Assembly (NCBI GenBank): GCA_946222995.1
Contig: CAMIOS010000013.1
Span: 1-64,000 of the forward strand
Length of the DNA stretch: 64,000 bases
Reading direction: 5' to 3'
Source: an uncultured Enhydrobacter sp.
GTDB taxonomy: Bacteria; Pseudomonadota; Gammaproteobacteria; Pseudomonadales; Moraxellaceae
Under the pieces are notes generated by a model. The model saw nothing but the letters and a program-made list of their open reading frames with translations. It was not told where the DNA came from and did not search any database. The translations under genes and the position numbers were made by a program. This document shows positions 1-9,896 of the stretch, piece by piece. How positions within the stretch are numbered: position 1 is the first letter of the stretch; each line of letters opens with the position of its first letter.

Positions 1-497
1 TTCAAGACAAACAAGCGATTGTTGCTGAAGTAAGTGAATCTGCCAAAGGTGCCCTATCTGCTGTTGTTGTTGATGCCCGTGGTATGACCGTGGGCAAAAT
101 GACCCAATTACGTAAAGATGCCCGTGCTGCGGGTGTTGAAATGCGTATCGTGCGTAATACGCTTTTACGCCGTGCATTAGAAGGTACAGATTATGCTGTG
201 CTTAATGATGTATTTGTGGGTCCAACCTTGATTGCTTTTTCTAATGAACATCCCGGTGCAGCGGCACGTTTGTTCAAAGAATTTGCAAAAACCAATGACA
301 AGTTTGAGATTAAAGGCGCCGCTTTTGCAGGTGAGTTTATTGCTGCTAAAGATATTGACCGTTTAGCAACCTTACCAACTTACGACGAAGCGATTGCCCG
401 TTTGATGGGTACAATGAAAGAAGCTGCGGCTGGCAAACTTGTACGTACCATTGCGGCATTACGCGACAAAATGCAAGGCGAAGGCGAAGCGGCTTAA
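1..497 (+). CDS. rplJ: 50S ribosomal protein L10, 5' end cut off by window
   Basis: L10 anchors the L7/L12 stalk on the 50S subunit and so helps recruit translation factors. The reading frame is open from base 3, and the visible protein starts at the family sequence QDKQAIVAEV, so only about six N-terminal codons are missing upstream of the window. The typical L10 features follow: a GALSAVVVDARG stretch, the VRNTLLRRAL motif near visible residues 49-58, and an alanine-rich C-terminal helix that binds L12 dimers. The ATG at 84 is internal, not the start. It is followed after 72 bases by rplL, the usual pair. In other bacteria L10 with L12 represses its own operon by binding the leader, which is outside this window. 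Confidence 0.97.
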   Translation, partial: QDKQAIVAEVSESAKGALSAVVVDARGMTVGKMTQLRKDARAAGVEMRIVRNTLLRRALEGTDYAVLNDVFVGPTLIAFSNEHPGAAARLFKEFAKTNDKFEIKGAAFAGEFIAAKDIDRLATLPTYDEAIARLMGTMKEAAAGKLVRTIAALRDKMQGEGEAA

Positions 498-569
498 TTA
501 TATATTACAGCAAGCTTTTATTTATTCTTGTATTTTTAAACAAAATTCACTTATTTAGGAAACCATATC

Positions 570-947
570 ATGGCATTATCAAACCAAGAAATTCTTGATG
601 CAATTGCAGAAAAAACCGTAATGGAAATTGTAGAGCTTATTTCTGCAATGGAAGAAAAATTTGGCGTTTCAGCGGCTGCATTAGCTGCTGCGCCTGCTGC
701 TGGCGGTGACGCTGGTGCTGCAGCTGCTGAAGAAAAAGACGACTTTAATGTTGTATTAACCGGTGCGGGCGATAAGAAAGTAGCGGTTATTAAAGCGGTT
801 CGTGAAATCACTGGTTTAGGCTTGAAAGAAGCTAAAGATCTAGTTGAAGGCGCACCACAAAACGTTAAAGAAGGCGTCGCGAAAGCTGAAGCTGAAGAGT
901 TGAAGAAAAAACTAGAAGAAGCAGGTGCTACTGTAGAATTAAAATAA
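570..947 (+). CDS. rplL: 50S ribosomal protein L7/L12
   Basis: L7/L12 forms the flexible stalk of the large subunit that contacts elongation factors. The 125-residue protein has the N-terminal dimerisation domain (about residues 1-35, MALSNQEILDAIAEKTVMEI), an alanine-rich hinge (about 38-58) and the globular C-terminal domain with the conserved KVAVIKAVREITGLGLKEAK helix. A Shine-Dalgarno sequence (TTAGGAAACC) lies just before the ATG. It follows rplJ and is closed by a strong terminator 43 bases after its stop. Confidence 0.98.
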   Translation: MALSNQEILDAIAEKTVMEIVELISAMEEKFGVSAAALAAAPAAGGDAGAAAAEEKDDFNVVLTGAGDKKVAVIKAVREITGLGLKEAKDLVEGAPQNVKEGVAKAEAEELKKKLEEAGATVELK

Positions 948-990
948 TTCTGTATGTAGTAGGCTTGGTTAGTTTTAACCAGTTCATACA

Positions 991-1025
991 AAACCATCAT
1001 TGTGATTGCAATGATGGTTTTTTTA
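991..1025 (+). terminator. Strong intrinsic terminator after rplL
   Basis: A perfect 12-bp stem (arms AAACCATCATTG and CAATGATGGTTT) with a 6-base TGATTG loop is followed by a run of T. In many gammaproteobacteria rplL and rpoB are separated only by a partial attenuator, so a perfect stem here implies that rpoBC is substantially uncoupled from rplJL or relies on readthrough. Confidence 0.85.
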
Positions 1026-1041
1026 TTATATAATAATAATC

Positions 1042-1070
1042 TTGACCTTTCGTGTCAGAAATCGTATCAG
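1042..1070 (+). promoter_or_regulatory. Candidate sigma-70 promoter for rpoBC
   Basis: TTGACC (1042-1047) and TATCAG (1065-1070) are separated by exactly 17 bases and lie just beyond the rplL terminator. Transcription from here would give rpoB a leader of about 300 bases. The -10 box is only a partial match, so this is a candidate. Confidence 0.35.
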
Positions 1071-1383
1071 AGATGATGCACACAAAAAGGACACTTTTGC
1101 TCCATGCTAGTAGTAAAATCAAGTTTATTTTGATTAATCAAATAGCTAGATACCAAAATAGGGTATTTGGCTTTTTGTCGTTTTTGTCATTTGATAAATT
1201 TTATAATCTATCTAATGATAGTCTGATTTTTATATAAAGTCTCACCTGTTATAGGGTTAGATTTTAGAGAAATTTAGTACCCGATTTTTGATTCCATCGT
1301 TAATGATTTCTATTTTTTAAATAGAATTAAAATTCTTGACGTTTGGGTAAGCATTTAACGCTTTGAATGTTTAAGGACTTTTA
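1071..1383 (+). other. Long AT-rich leader before rpoB
   Basis: No gene is supported in this stretch. A 61-codon open frame crosses it, but its composition is AT-driven and it has no recognisable family. A second TTGACG (1336-1341) has no well-spaced -10 box. The Shine-Dalgarno of rpoB (AAGGAC) is at the end. It is most simply an untranslated leader, possibly regulatory. Confidence 0.4.
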
Positions 1384-4300
1384 ATGGCATACTCGTATAC
1401 TGAAAAAAAACGCATTCGTAAAAGTTTTGCTCAATTGCCGACTGTGATGGATGTGCCGTATTTATTGGCAATTCAAGTCGATTCGTATGAGCAATTTTTG
1501 CAAGAAAATAAGAAGCCAAAAAGTCGTGAAAATATCGGTTTGCAAGCGGCTTTTACCTCAATTTTCCCAATTGAAAGTCATACAGGCAATGCTGAGTTGC
1601 AGTTTGTTGAATATTATCTTGGCACCCCTGAATTTGATGTGCGTGAGTGTATCATGCGTGGTTCGACTTACGCTGCGCCGCTTCGGGTAAAAATTCGTTT
1701 GGTGATCAAAGATAAAGATGCCAAAGACAAAGATGCAAAAGCCGCGATTAAAGATATTCGTGAGCAAAGCGTGTATATGGGTGAAATCCCATTGATGACC
1801 GAAAACGGTACATTTGTAATTAATGGGACGGAGCGCGTGATTGTATCGCAGCTTCATCGTTCACCGGGGGTGTTTTTTGACCATGATAAAGGTAAATCGC
1901 ACTCAAGTGGCAAAGTGTTGTATAACGCCCGTATTATTCCCTACCGTGGTTCATGGTTAGATTTTGAGTTTGATGCTAAAGATTTGGTATTTGCGCGTAT
2001 TGACCGCCGCCGTAAATTGTTGGCAACGGTGATTTTGCATGCCATTGGTATGGATACTCAACAAATTCTTGATGCTTTTTACGATAAAATTCATGTGTAT
2101 AAAGGCGCAGAACAATTTGAAATTGACCTCGTGGCTGACCGCTTGCGCGGTGAAATGGCGCAATTTGAAATCGTATCGCCTGAGGGTGAGGTGATTGTTG
2201 AGCAAGGCAAACGCATCAATGCCCGCGCCATTCGTAAGATTGAACAAGCAGGCATGACCAAATTGCCTGTACCTGATGAATATTTGTATGAGCGTATTTT
2301 GGCTCGCGATATTGTGGGGAATGATGAAGTTATCGCTCGTGCCAATCAGTTGCTTGACCACGAAACCTTGGTCAAAATCAGTAACAGTGATGTAAAAGAG
2401 TTTGAGATTTTATTTACCAACGACATTGACCACGGCTCTTATATTGCTGACACCTTGCGTGCCGATACCGCAATAAGCCGTGAAGAAGCGTTGATTGAAA
2501 TCTATAAAGTGATGCGTCCAGGTGAGCCACCCACACTTGATACGGCAGAAAAATTGTTTGAATCGATGTTCTTTAATGCTGACCGTTATGACTTGTCCAA
2601 TGTGGGTCGCATGAAATTTAACCGCCGTCTAGGTCGTAGCTATGAGCCGACTAATGATCCAGAAGTACAGCGTGAGCGTGGCGTGTTGACCAATGACGAT
2701 ATCGTTGATGTGTTAAAAATGCTTATCGAAATCCGTGATGGTCGTGGTGAAGTAGATGATATTGACCACTTGGGTAACCGCCGTGTCCGCTCGGTGGGTG
2801 AAATGACCGAAAACCAATTCCGTGTTGGATTGGTGCGGGTGGAACGTGCGGTCAAAGAGCGCCTAAGCAATGCCGAATCTGATAATTTATCACCGCAAGA
2901 TTTGATTAACTCAAAACCGGTGGCGGCAGCGATTAAAGAATTCTTTGGTTCATCACAACTGTCACAATTTATGGATCAAAATAACCCTTTGTCAGAAATC
3001 ACCCATAAACGCCGTGTTTCTGCGTTAGGGCCTGGTGGTTTGACCCGTGAACGTGCAGGCTTTGAGGTGCGTGACGTCCACCAAACCCATTATGGTCGTG
3101 TCTGTCCGATTGAAACGCCAGAGGGTCCAAACATTGGTTTGATTAACTCGTTGGCGGTGTATGCTAAGACTAACGAATTTGGCTTTTTAGAAACGCCTTA
3201 TCGCAAAGTTGTCGATGGCAAAGTCACGGATGAAATTGAATATTTATCCGCGATTGAAGAAGTGGGTACAGTTATTGCTCAAGCGGATTCTCCAGTCGAT
3301 GCAGATGGTAATTTGACCGACGATTACGTGTCAGTGCGTAATTATGGTGAGTTTGTGCGTATGGCACCTGAAAAAGTTACCCATATGGATGTGTCACCTC
3401 GCCAAGTGGTATCTGTGGCAGCCAGTTTGATTCCGTTTTTGGAACATGACGATGCGAACCGTGCGTTGATGGGTTCAAACATGCAACGTCAAGCGGTACC
3501 AACGCTTCGTTCGGATAAACCACTGGTCGGTACAGGTGTAGAGCGTCACGTGGCTCGGGATTCGGGCGTGTGTGTCATCGCCAAACGTGGTGGCACGATT
3601 ATGGATGTGGATGCCAGCCGTATCGTCGTTAAAGTTAATGAAGATGAGATGCAAGCGGGCGAAGCGGGGATTGATATTTATAACTTAATTAAATATACCC
3701 GTTCAAATCAAAACACCTGTATTAACCAACGCATTATCGTCAATCTTGGTGATGAAATCGCTCGTGGTGATATCTTAGCCGATGGTCCTTCAACGGATTT
3801 GGGCGAGTTGGCATTGGGTCAAAATATGCGGGTTGCCTTTATGCCGTGGAATGGCTATAACTTCGAAGACTCGATTTTATTGTCTGAGCGAGTGGTAAAA
3901 GAAGACCGGTTTACCACAATTCACATTCAAGAACTCACGTGTGTGGCTCGTGATACCAAATTGGGTACTGAAGAAATCACCGCCGATATTCCCAATGTGG
4001 GGGAGGCTGCCCTTGCTAACCTTGATGAGGCGGGTATTGTCTATATCGGTGCAGAAGTCCAAGGTGGCGATATCTTGGTGGGTAAAGTGACACCAAAAGG
4101 GGAAACCCAACTCACGCCGGAAGAAAAATTATTGCGTGCGATTTTTGGTGAAAAAGCGGCGGATGTTAAAGACACGTCTTTACGAGTACCGTCTTCAACC
4201 AAAGGTACGGTCATTGATGTACAAGTCTTTACCCGTGATGGTGTCGAAAAAGACAGCCGTGCCCAAGCGATTGAAAAAGCCCAGCTTGATAGCTACCGCA

Positions 4301-5502
4301 AAGACTTAAAAGAAGAATTACGTATTTTTGAAAATGCGGCTCGTGGACGTATCGTTTCGTTATTAAATGGTCAAACCGTCAGTGGCGGCGCGGGGTTAAA
4401 ATCGGGTACGGTATTAACTGAAGATAACATGGTGGATATGTCGCTCGAGACGTTGCTCGATATTCAGCCAACCCAAGAAGATACTGCAGAACGTTTAAGC
4501 CAAATCGCTGAATTCTTGAGCGATAAGCAAAAAGAAATTGATGATAAATTTACTGAGAAAAAACGCAAACTGTCCGCAGGCGATGACTTGACGCATGGCG
4601 TACAAAAAATTGTCAAAGTTTATCTAGCGGTTAAACGCCGTATCCAACCTGGGGATAAAATGGCAGGTCGTCACGGTAATAAAGGGGTGGTCTCTCGTAT
4701 CATGCCGATTGAAGACATGCCGTATGATGAAAATGGTAATCCTGTTGATATCGTACTTAACCCATTGGGTGTACCCTCTCGTATGAACGTCGGTCAGATT
4801 CTTGAGACCCATTTGGGCGGTGCCGCACGTGGTCTGGGTATCAAAATCGACAACATGCTAAAACAACAAGCCGCAGTTGCTGATTTGCGAGAATTTTTGG
4901 ATAAAATCTATAACCAAATCGGTGGCGAGCAAGTGGACTTAAATAGCATGACCGATGATGAAATCATCGCCATGTCAAAAAATCTACGTGCTGGGGTGCC
5001 AATGGGGACAGCCGTTTTTGATGGTGCCAAAGAACAACAAATCAAAGGTTTGCTAGAACTTGCCGATATGCCAACCTCAGGTCAACAAGTCTTATTTGAC
5101 GGACGCACTGGTCAGCAATTTGACCGTCCTGTGACTGTGGGCTATATGTATATGCTTAAGCTAAACCACTTGGTTGATGACAAAATGCACGCCCGTTCTA
5201 CCGGTTCTTACTCGCTTGTCACCCAACAGCCATTGGGCGGTAAAGCCCAGTTTGGTGGTCAGCGGTTTGGTGAGATGGAAGTATGGGCGCTTGAAGCATA
5301 CGGTGCCGCTTATACCTTGCAAGAGATGTTGACGGTCAAGTCTGATGATGTGGAAGGTCGTACTCGCATGTATAAAAACATTGTCGATGGCGAGCAAAAC
5401 ATGGCACCTGGTATGCCAGAGTCATTTAACGTCTTGACCAAAGAGATTAAGTCGCTAGGGATTAATATTGAGCTAAAAGATCATAGTAAAACAAAAAACT
5501 AA
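1384..5502 (+). CDS. rpoB: DNA-directed RNA polymerase subunit beta
   Basis: RpoB is the large catalytic-cleft subunit of RNA polymerase. At 1372 residues it is slightly longer than the E. coli protein (1342). The rifampicin-binding region is intact (GSSQLSQFMDQNNPLSEITH, with the equivalents of E. coli D516, H526 and S531 all wild type). The NGYNFEDSILLSERVV and GDKMAGRHGNKGVVS motifs and the C-terminal ARSTGSYSLVTQQPLGGK region are present. Two oddities: residue 567 is Gln where E. coli has Pro564, and a short Lys/Asp/Ala micro-repeat sits near residues 109-120. The start ATG follows AAGGAC. It is followed after 94 bases by rpoC. Confidence 0.99.
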   Translation: MAYSYTEKKRIRKSFAQLPTVMDVPYLLAIQVDSYEQFLQENKKPKSRENIGLQAAFTSIFPIESHTGNAELQFVEYYLGTPEFDVRECIMRGSTYAAPLRVKIRLVIKDKDAKDKDAKAAIKDIREQSVYMGEIPLMTENGTFVINGTERVIVSQLHRSPGVFFDHDKGKSHSSGKVLYNARIIPYRGSWLDFEFDAKDLVFARIDRRRKLLATVILHAIGMDTQQILDAFYDKIHVYKGAEQFEIDLVADRLRGEMAQFEIVSPEGEVIVEQGKRINARAIRKIEQAGMTKLPVPDEYLYERILARDIVGNDEVIARANQLLDHETLVKISNSDVKEFEILFTNDIDHGSYIADTLRADTAISREEALIEIYKVMRPGEPPTLDTAEKLFESMFFNADRYDLSNVGRMKFNRRLGRSYEPTNDPEVQRERGVLTNDDIVDVLKMLIEIRDGRGEVDDIDHLGNRRVRSVGEMTENQFRVGLVRVERAVKERLSNAESDNLSPQDLINSKPVAAAIKEFFGSSQLSQFMDQNNPLSEITHKRRVSALGPGGLTRERAGFEVRDVHQTHYGRVCPIETPEGPNIGLINSLAVYAKTNEFGFLETPYRKVVDGKVTDEIEYLSAIEEVGTVIAQADSPVDADGNLTDDYVSVRNYGEFVRMAPEKVTHMDVSPRQVVSVAASLIPFLEHDDANRALMGSNMQRQAVPTLRSDKPLVGTGVERHVARDSGVCVIAKRGGTIMDVDASRIVVKVNEDEMQAGEAGIDIYNLIKYTRSNQNTCINQRIIVNLGDEIARGDILADGPSTDLGELALGQNMRVAFMPWNGYNFEDSILLSERVVKEDRFTTIHIQELTCVARDTKLGTEEITADIPNVGEAALANLDEAGIVYIGAEVQGGDILVGKVTPKGETQLTPEEKLLRAIFGEKAADVKDTSLRVPSSTKGTVIDVQVFTRDGVEKDSRAQAIEKAQLDSYRKDLKEELRIFENAARGRIVSLLNGQTVSGGAGLKSGTVLTEDNMVDMSLETLLDIQPTQEDTAERLSQIAEFLSDKQKEIDDKFTEKKRKLSAGDDLTHGVQKIVKVYLAVKRRIQPGDKMAGRHGNKGVVSRIMPIEDMPYDENGNPVDIVLNPLGVPSRMNVGQILETHLGGAARGLGIKIDNMLKQQAAVADLREFLDKIYNQIGGEQVDLNSMTDDEIIAMSKNLRAGVPMGTAVFDGAKEQQIKGLLELADMPTSGQQVLFDGRTGQQFDRPVTVGYMYMLKLNHLVDDKMHARSTGSYSLVTQQPLGGKAQFGGQRFGEMEVWALEAYGAAYTLQEMLTVKSDDVEGRTRMYKNIVDGEQNMAPGMPESFNVLTKEIKSLGINIELKDHSKTKN

Positions 5503-5549
5503 TCTTTAACTTTTATTAACCCTATCAACAGATTACAAGATTAACCCAC

Positions 5550-5578
5550 AGCCTAATTGGTGTTCACACAGTTAGGCT
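5550..5578 (+). repeat. Inverted repeat in the rpoB-rpoC spacer
   Basis: Perfect 7-bp arms AGCCTAA and TTAGGCT flank a 15-base loop, with no T tract. It could form a hairpin in the rpoBC transcript close to the rpoC ribosome-binding site, for example as an RNA-processing site. This is inferred from symmetry only. Confidence 0.4.
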
Positions 5579-5596
5579 TACACATGGAGAAACAGT

Positions 5597-8500
5597 TTGA
5601 AAGACTTACTCGATATTATGAAAAGCCCGACAGACTCTGAAGTTCAAGAGTTTGATAGCATTCAAATTTCTCTAGCCTCACCCGATACCATCAAATCTTG
5701 GTCACACGGTGAAGTGAAAAAGCCCGAAACCATCAATTATCGTACCTTTAAGCCTGAGCGTGATGGTCTATTTTGTGCCAAAATCTTTGGACCTGTCAAA
5801 GACTACGAATGTCTTTGTGGTAAATACAAACGCCGCAAATTCCAAGGCGTCATTTGTGAAAAATGTGGTGTCGAAGTTACCGCCGCTAAAGTACGCCGCG
5901 AACGCATGGGACATATTGAATTAGCCAGTCCAGTAGCCCATATTTGGTTCTTAAAATCATTACCCAGCCGTATCGGTCTATTGCTGGATATGACCTTGCG
6001 TGATATCGAACGTGTGCTGTATTTTGAAAGCTATGTGGTCACTGACCCTGGTATGACAAGCCTTGAAAAATACCAATTGCTTGATGATGAAGATTATTTC
6101 AAAGCGTTAGAGCAATTTGGCGATGAATTCACTGCTAAAATGGGAGCCGAAGCGGTTCAAGACTTGCTACGTGACATCGATGTGGATTTAGAAATTGACC
6201 AACTGCGTGAGGATATTCCTAACACAGGGTCAGAGACTAAACTTAAAAAAATGTCAAAACGCCTAAAATTGCTTGAGTCATTCCGTGATTCTAACAATAA
6301 GCCAGAATGGATGGTCATGACCATCTTGCCAGTGTTGCCACCCGATTTGCGTCCATTGGTACCACTTGAAGGCGGTCGTTTTGCCACCTCAGATTTGAAT
6401 GACTTGTATCGCCGTGTGATTAACCGTAATAATCGTTTAAAACGTTTATTGGAGTTAAACGCCCCTGACATCATCGTGCGTAACGAAAAACGGATGTTAC
6501 AAGAATCAGTCGATGCCTTGCTTGATAACGGACGTCGTGGTCGTGCCATCACTGGCTCGAACAAACGCCCATTAAAATCATTGGCAGATATGATTAAAGG
6601 TAAGCAAGGTCGTTTCCGCCAAAACTTGTTGGGTAAACGTGTCGATTACTCAGGGCGTTCGGTGATTACCGTAGGACCATACTTGCGTCTGCATCAATGT
6701 GGTCTGCCAAAGAAAATGGCATTGGAACTGTTTAAGCCATTTACTTATGCCAAATTGCTACAAAACGGCATCGCCACCACGATTAAAGCTGCCAAAAAAA
6801 TGGTCGAGCGTGAAGAGCCAGCTGTTTGGGATATGTTAGCAAGCGTCATTCGTGAGCATCCAGTATTGCTTAACCGCGCACCAACGCTACACCGTCTAGG
6901 TCTGCAAGCGTTTGAGCCGGTATTAATTGAAGGTAAAGCCATCCAGCTTCATCCGCTGGTTTGTAGCGCGTTTAATGCCGACTTTGACGGTGACCAAATG
7001 GCGGTACACGTACCGTTAACCCTTGAAGCTCAGCTTGAAGCCCGTGCTTTGATGATGTCAACCAACAACATCTTATCACCTGCCAACGGTGAGCCGATTA
7101 TTACCCCATCGCAAGACGTGGTATTGGGTCTGTATTACATCAGCCGTTCGCATATCAATGCCAAAGGCGAGGGCATGACCTTTGCCAATGTCAAAGAAGT
7201 GTATCGTGCCTTAGGTACAGGTGATTTGAGTGTGAACGCCAAAATCAAAGTGCGTGTCACCGAAACCCATTATGATGACGATAATAAGGCTAGTGAAACC
7301 ACGCGTATGATTGATACGGTGGCAGGGCGTTGCTTGATTTGGAATATCACGCCAAAAGGTATGAGCTTTGATGAAGTCAACAAAGAGATGACCAAGAAAA
7401 ACATCGCTAAATTGATTAACTCTTGCTACCGCAAAATGGGTGTGAAACACAGCGTCATGTTTGCTGACCAACTTATGTATCTAGGTTTTGCCCAAGCGAC
7501 TCTATCGGGTGTATCGATTGGTATGGAAGACATGGTCATTCCACCCAGCAAAAACAAAATCATTGAAGCTGCCGATGCTGAAGTGCGTGAAATCGAAAGC
7601 CAGTTTGAACAAGGCTTTGTGACCCAAGGCGAACGCTATAACAAAGTGATTGATATCTGGTCACGCACCAATGACCAAATCGCCAAAGCGATGATGGATA
7701 ACTTGTCGCAAGACACCGTTATCAATAGCGAAGGTAACGAGGAAAAAGAAAAATCGTTTAACTCGATTTATATCATGTCGGATTCGGGTGCGCGGGGTAG
7801 TGCAGCACAGATTCGTCAGTTGGCAGGTATGCGCGGCTTGATGGCTAAACCAGACGGTTCGATTATCGAAACACCGATTAAAGCCAACTTCCGTGAAGGC
7901 TTAAGCGTATTACAATACTTTATCTCAACGCATGGTGCTCGTAAAGGTCTAGCCGATACTGCCTTGAAAACCGCAAACTCAGGTTATTTAACCCGTCGTT
8001 TGGTCGATGTGGCACAAGATTTAGTCATTACTGAGACCGATTGTGATACCGAAAGAGGTATCTTGATGAAGCCGCATATCGAAGGTGGTGAAATCATTGA
8101 ACAGTTGGCTGACCGTGTCTTGGGTCGGGTGACTGCTAAAGAAGTGGTATCAAATAAAACAGGTGAAGTCGCTATTCCTGCAGGCACGCTGCTTGATGAG
8201 CATTGGGTAAAAGTACTTGATGAGCATGGTATCGACGAAGTATGGGTACGCTCAGTCATTACTTGTGAAGTGCCTTATGGCGTGTGTGCCCAATGTTATG
8301 GACGGGATTTGGCTCGTGGTCATCGGGTTAATATCGGTGAGTCAGTCGGTGTGATGGCAGCGCAATCCATCGGTGAGCCAGGTACCCAGTTGACCATGCG
8401 TACCTTCCACGTGGGTGGTGCAGCAAGTTCAGCCGCTGTGGAAAACAGTATTCAAGTTAATAAAGGCGGTACTGTTCGCTTCCAAAACCTAAAATCGGTT

Positions 8501-9829
8501 AGCCATAGCGAAGGTCACTTGGTAGTGGTTTCACGTTCGGCAGAAATCAGTATCACCGATGAGCTGGGTCGTGAGCGTGAGCGTTATAAAGTACCTTACG
8601 GTTCGTCAATTATGGTTAATGATGGCGCAGAAGTAAATCCAGGTGAAATCATCGCCAAATGGGATCCCCATACCCACCCAATTATTACCGAAGTGTCGGG
8701 TAAGGCTCGCTTTAACGATATTACCGATGGCTTGACCGCCACCATGAAAATCGATGAAGCGACAGGCATGAGTTCTTATGAAATCTTGGCGACCAAAGAC
8801 CGTCCAAGTAGCGGTAAAGACTTACGTCCTGCGATTATCCTTGACACCAAGGATGGCAAAGAAGTGGTGTATTTCTTGCCACAACAAACCATCATTCGGG
8901 TGCGTGAAGGCGATGAGGTAACAACCGGTTCGATTTTAGGCCGTGTACCGCAAGAAACCTCGGGTACCAAAGATATTACCGGTGGTTTGCCACGGGTTGC
9001 TGACTTGTTCGAAGCTCGCCGTCCAAAAGACCATGCGATTTTGGCAGAAATGAGTGGTACGGTCAGCTTTGGTAAAGACACCAAAGGCAAAAACCGCTTT
9101 ATTATCACCAATGATGATGGCGAAGCGCATGAAGAGCTGATTCCAAAATGGCGTCAAATCAACGTGTTTGAGGGTGAACGGGTCGAACGTGGCGAAATAA
9201 TTGCCGACGGTCCTGCTAACCCCCACGATATTTTACGCTTAAAAGGCGAAACGGAATTGGCAAATTACATTGTCAATGAAGTGCAAGATGTTTATCGCCT
9301 GCAAGGGGTGAAAATCAATGACAAACACATTGAAGTGATTATTCGCCAAATGCTGCGTAAAGTCGAAATTACCGAAGGTGGTGATTCAAGCTACTTTAAA
9401 GGCGATCAAGCAGAATATGCCGATATTGTGGCACTCAATAAAAAATTGGATAGCGAAAATAAATTCCCTGTCAAATTTGAACGCTTACTGCTCGGTATTA
9501 CCAAAGCCTCATTGGCAACTGAAAGCTTTATCTCCGCAGCGTCGTTCCAAGAAACCACCCGTGTGTTGACGGCTGCTGCGGTGACAGGCAAGGTTGATGA
9601 TCTGCGTGGCTTAAAAGAAAATGTGGTTGTGGGTCGCTTGGTACCATCAGGAACGGGTCTGGCGTATCATACCCAACGTCAAGAAGGCACAGGCTTAACA
9701 GTTAATAGTGATACCAGCGACACCGCGGTACTTGATGCGTTATTAACCGATTCTGTCGTGCCAGATTCATTGGCTGGTATGAGCTTTGAAGACCAATTTG
9801 CTGAAGAATTCCACCAAGAAAGCAAATAA
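5597..9829 (+). CDS. rpoC: DNA-directed RNA polymerase subunit beta prime
   Basis: RpoC carries the active-site magnesium of RNA polymerase. The 1410-residue protein shows the N-terminal zinc ribbon (CLCGKY ... CEKCGVEV), the catalytic NADFDGDQMAVHVPL motif with three aspartates, the bridge-helix/trigger-loop region (GEPGTQLTMRTFHVGGAAS) and the second zinc site (CEVPYGVCAQCYGRD). The start is a TTG: it gives MKDLLDIMK, which matches the family N-terminus, and is preceded by GGAGAAACAG. It lies 94 bases after rpoB and is closed by an intrinsic terminator. Confidence 0.99.
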   Translation: MKDLLDIMKSPTDSEVQEFDSIQISLASPDTIKSWSHGEVKKPETINYRTFKPERDGLFCAKIFGPVKDYECLCGKYKRRKFQGVICEKCGVEVTAAKVRRERMGHIELASPVAHIWFLKSLPSRIGLLLDMTLRDIERVLYFESYVVTDPGMTSLEKYQLLDDEDYFKALEQFGDEFTAKMGAEAVQDLLRDIDVDLEIDQLREDIPNTGSETKLKKMSKRLKLLESFRDSNNKPEWMVMTILPVLPPDLRPLVPLEGGRFATSDLNDLYRRVINRNNRLKRLLELNAPDIIVRNEKRMLQESVDALLDNGRRGRAITGSNKRPLKSLADMIKGKQGRFRQNLLGKRVDYSGRSVITVGPYLRLHQCGLPKKMALELFKPFTYAKLLQNGIATTIKAAKKMVEREEPAVWDMLASVIREHPVLLNRAPTLHRLGLQAFEPVLIEGKAIQLHPLVCSAFNADFDGDQMAVHVPLTLEAQLEARALMMSTNNILSPANGEPIITPSQDVVLGLYYISRSHINAKGEGMTFANVKEVYRALGTGDLSVNAKIKVRVTETHYDDDNKASETTRMIDTVAGRCLIWNITPKGMSFDEVNKEMTKKNIAKLINSCYRKMGVKHSVMFADQLMYLGFAQATLSGVSIGMEDMVIPPSKNKIIEAADAEVREIESQFEQGFVTQGERYNKVIDIWSRTNDQIAKAMMDNLSQDTVINSEGNEEKEKSFNSIYIMSDSGARGSAAQIRQLAGMRGLMAKPDGSIIETPIKANFREGLSVLQYFISTHGARKGLADTALKTANSGYLTRRLVDVAQDLVITETDCDTERGILMKPHIEGGEIIEQLADRVLGRVTAKEVVSNKTGEVAIPAGTLLDEHWVKVLDEHGIDEVWVRSVITCEVPYGVCAQCYGRDLARGHRVNIGESVGVMAAQSIGEPGTQLTMRTFHVGGAASSAAVENSIQVNKGGTVRFQNLKSVSHSEGHLVVVSRSAEISITDELGRERERYKVPYGSSIMVNDGAEVNPGEIIAKWDPHTHPIITEVSGKARFNDITDGLTATMKIDEATGMSSYEILATKDRPSSGKDLRPAIILDTKDGKEVVYFLPQQTIIRVREGDEVTTGSILGRVPQETSGTKDITGGLPRVADLFEARRPKDHAILAEMSGTVSFGKDTKGKNRFIITNDDGEAHEELIPKWRQINVFEGERVERGEIIADGPANPHDILRLKGETELANYIVNEVQDVYRLQGVKINDKHIEVIIRQMLRKVEITEGGDSSYFKGDQAEYADIVALNKKLDSENKFPVKFERLLLGITKASLATESFISAASFQETTRVLTAAAVTGKVDDLRGLKENVVVGRLVPSGTGLAYHTQRQEGTGLTVNSDTSDTAVLDALLTDSVVPDSLAGMSFEDQFAEEFHQESK

Positions 9830-9842
9830 TCGTATCTATGGT

Positions 9843-9876
9843 AAAAAGGTTGGTCACATGACTGACCTTTTTTTTA
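9843..9876 (+). terminator. Intrinsic terminator after rpoC
   Basis: Arms AAAAGGT and ACCTTTT enclose an inner GTCA/TGAC stem and are followed by a long T tract. It lies just 14 bases after the rpoC stop and 21 bases before the next gene. Confidence 0.75.
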
Positions 9877-9896
9877 TCAAAAATAAAGAGAGCACC

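Noticed and set aside
551..1000. 149-codon open frame antisense to rplL
   Set aside because: It mirrors the Ala-rich L12 coding sequence, has no own ribosome-binding site and matches no family.
1052..1237. 61-codon open frame in the rplL-rpoB gap
   Set aside because: AT-driven composition, no Shine-Dalgarno and overlap with the candidate promoter; better explained as leader.
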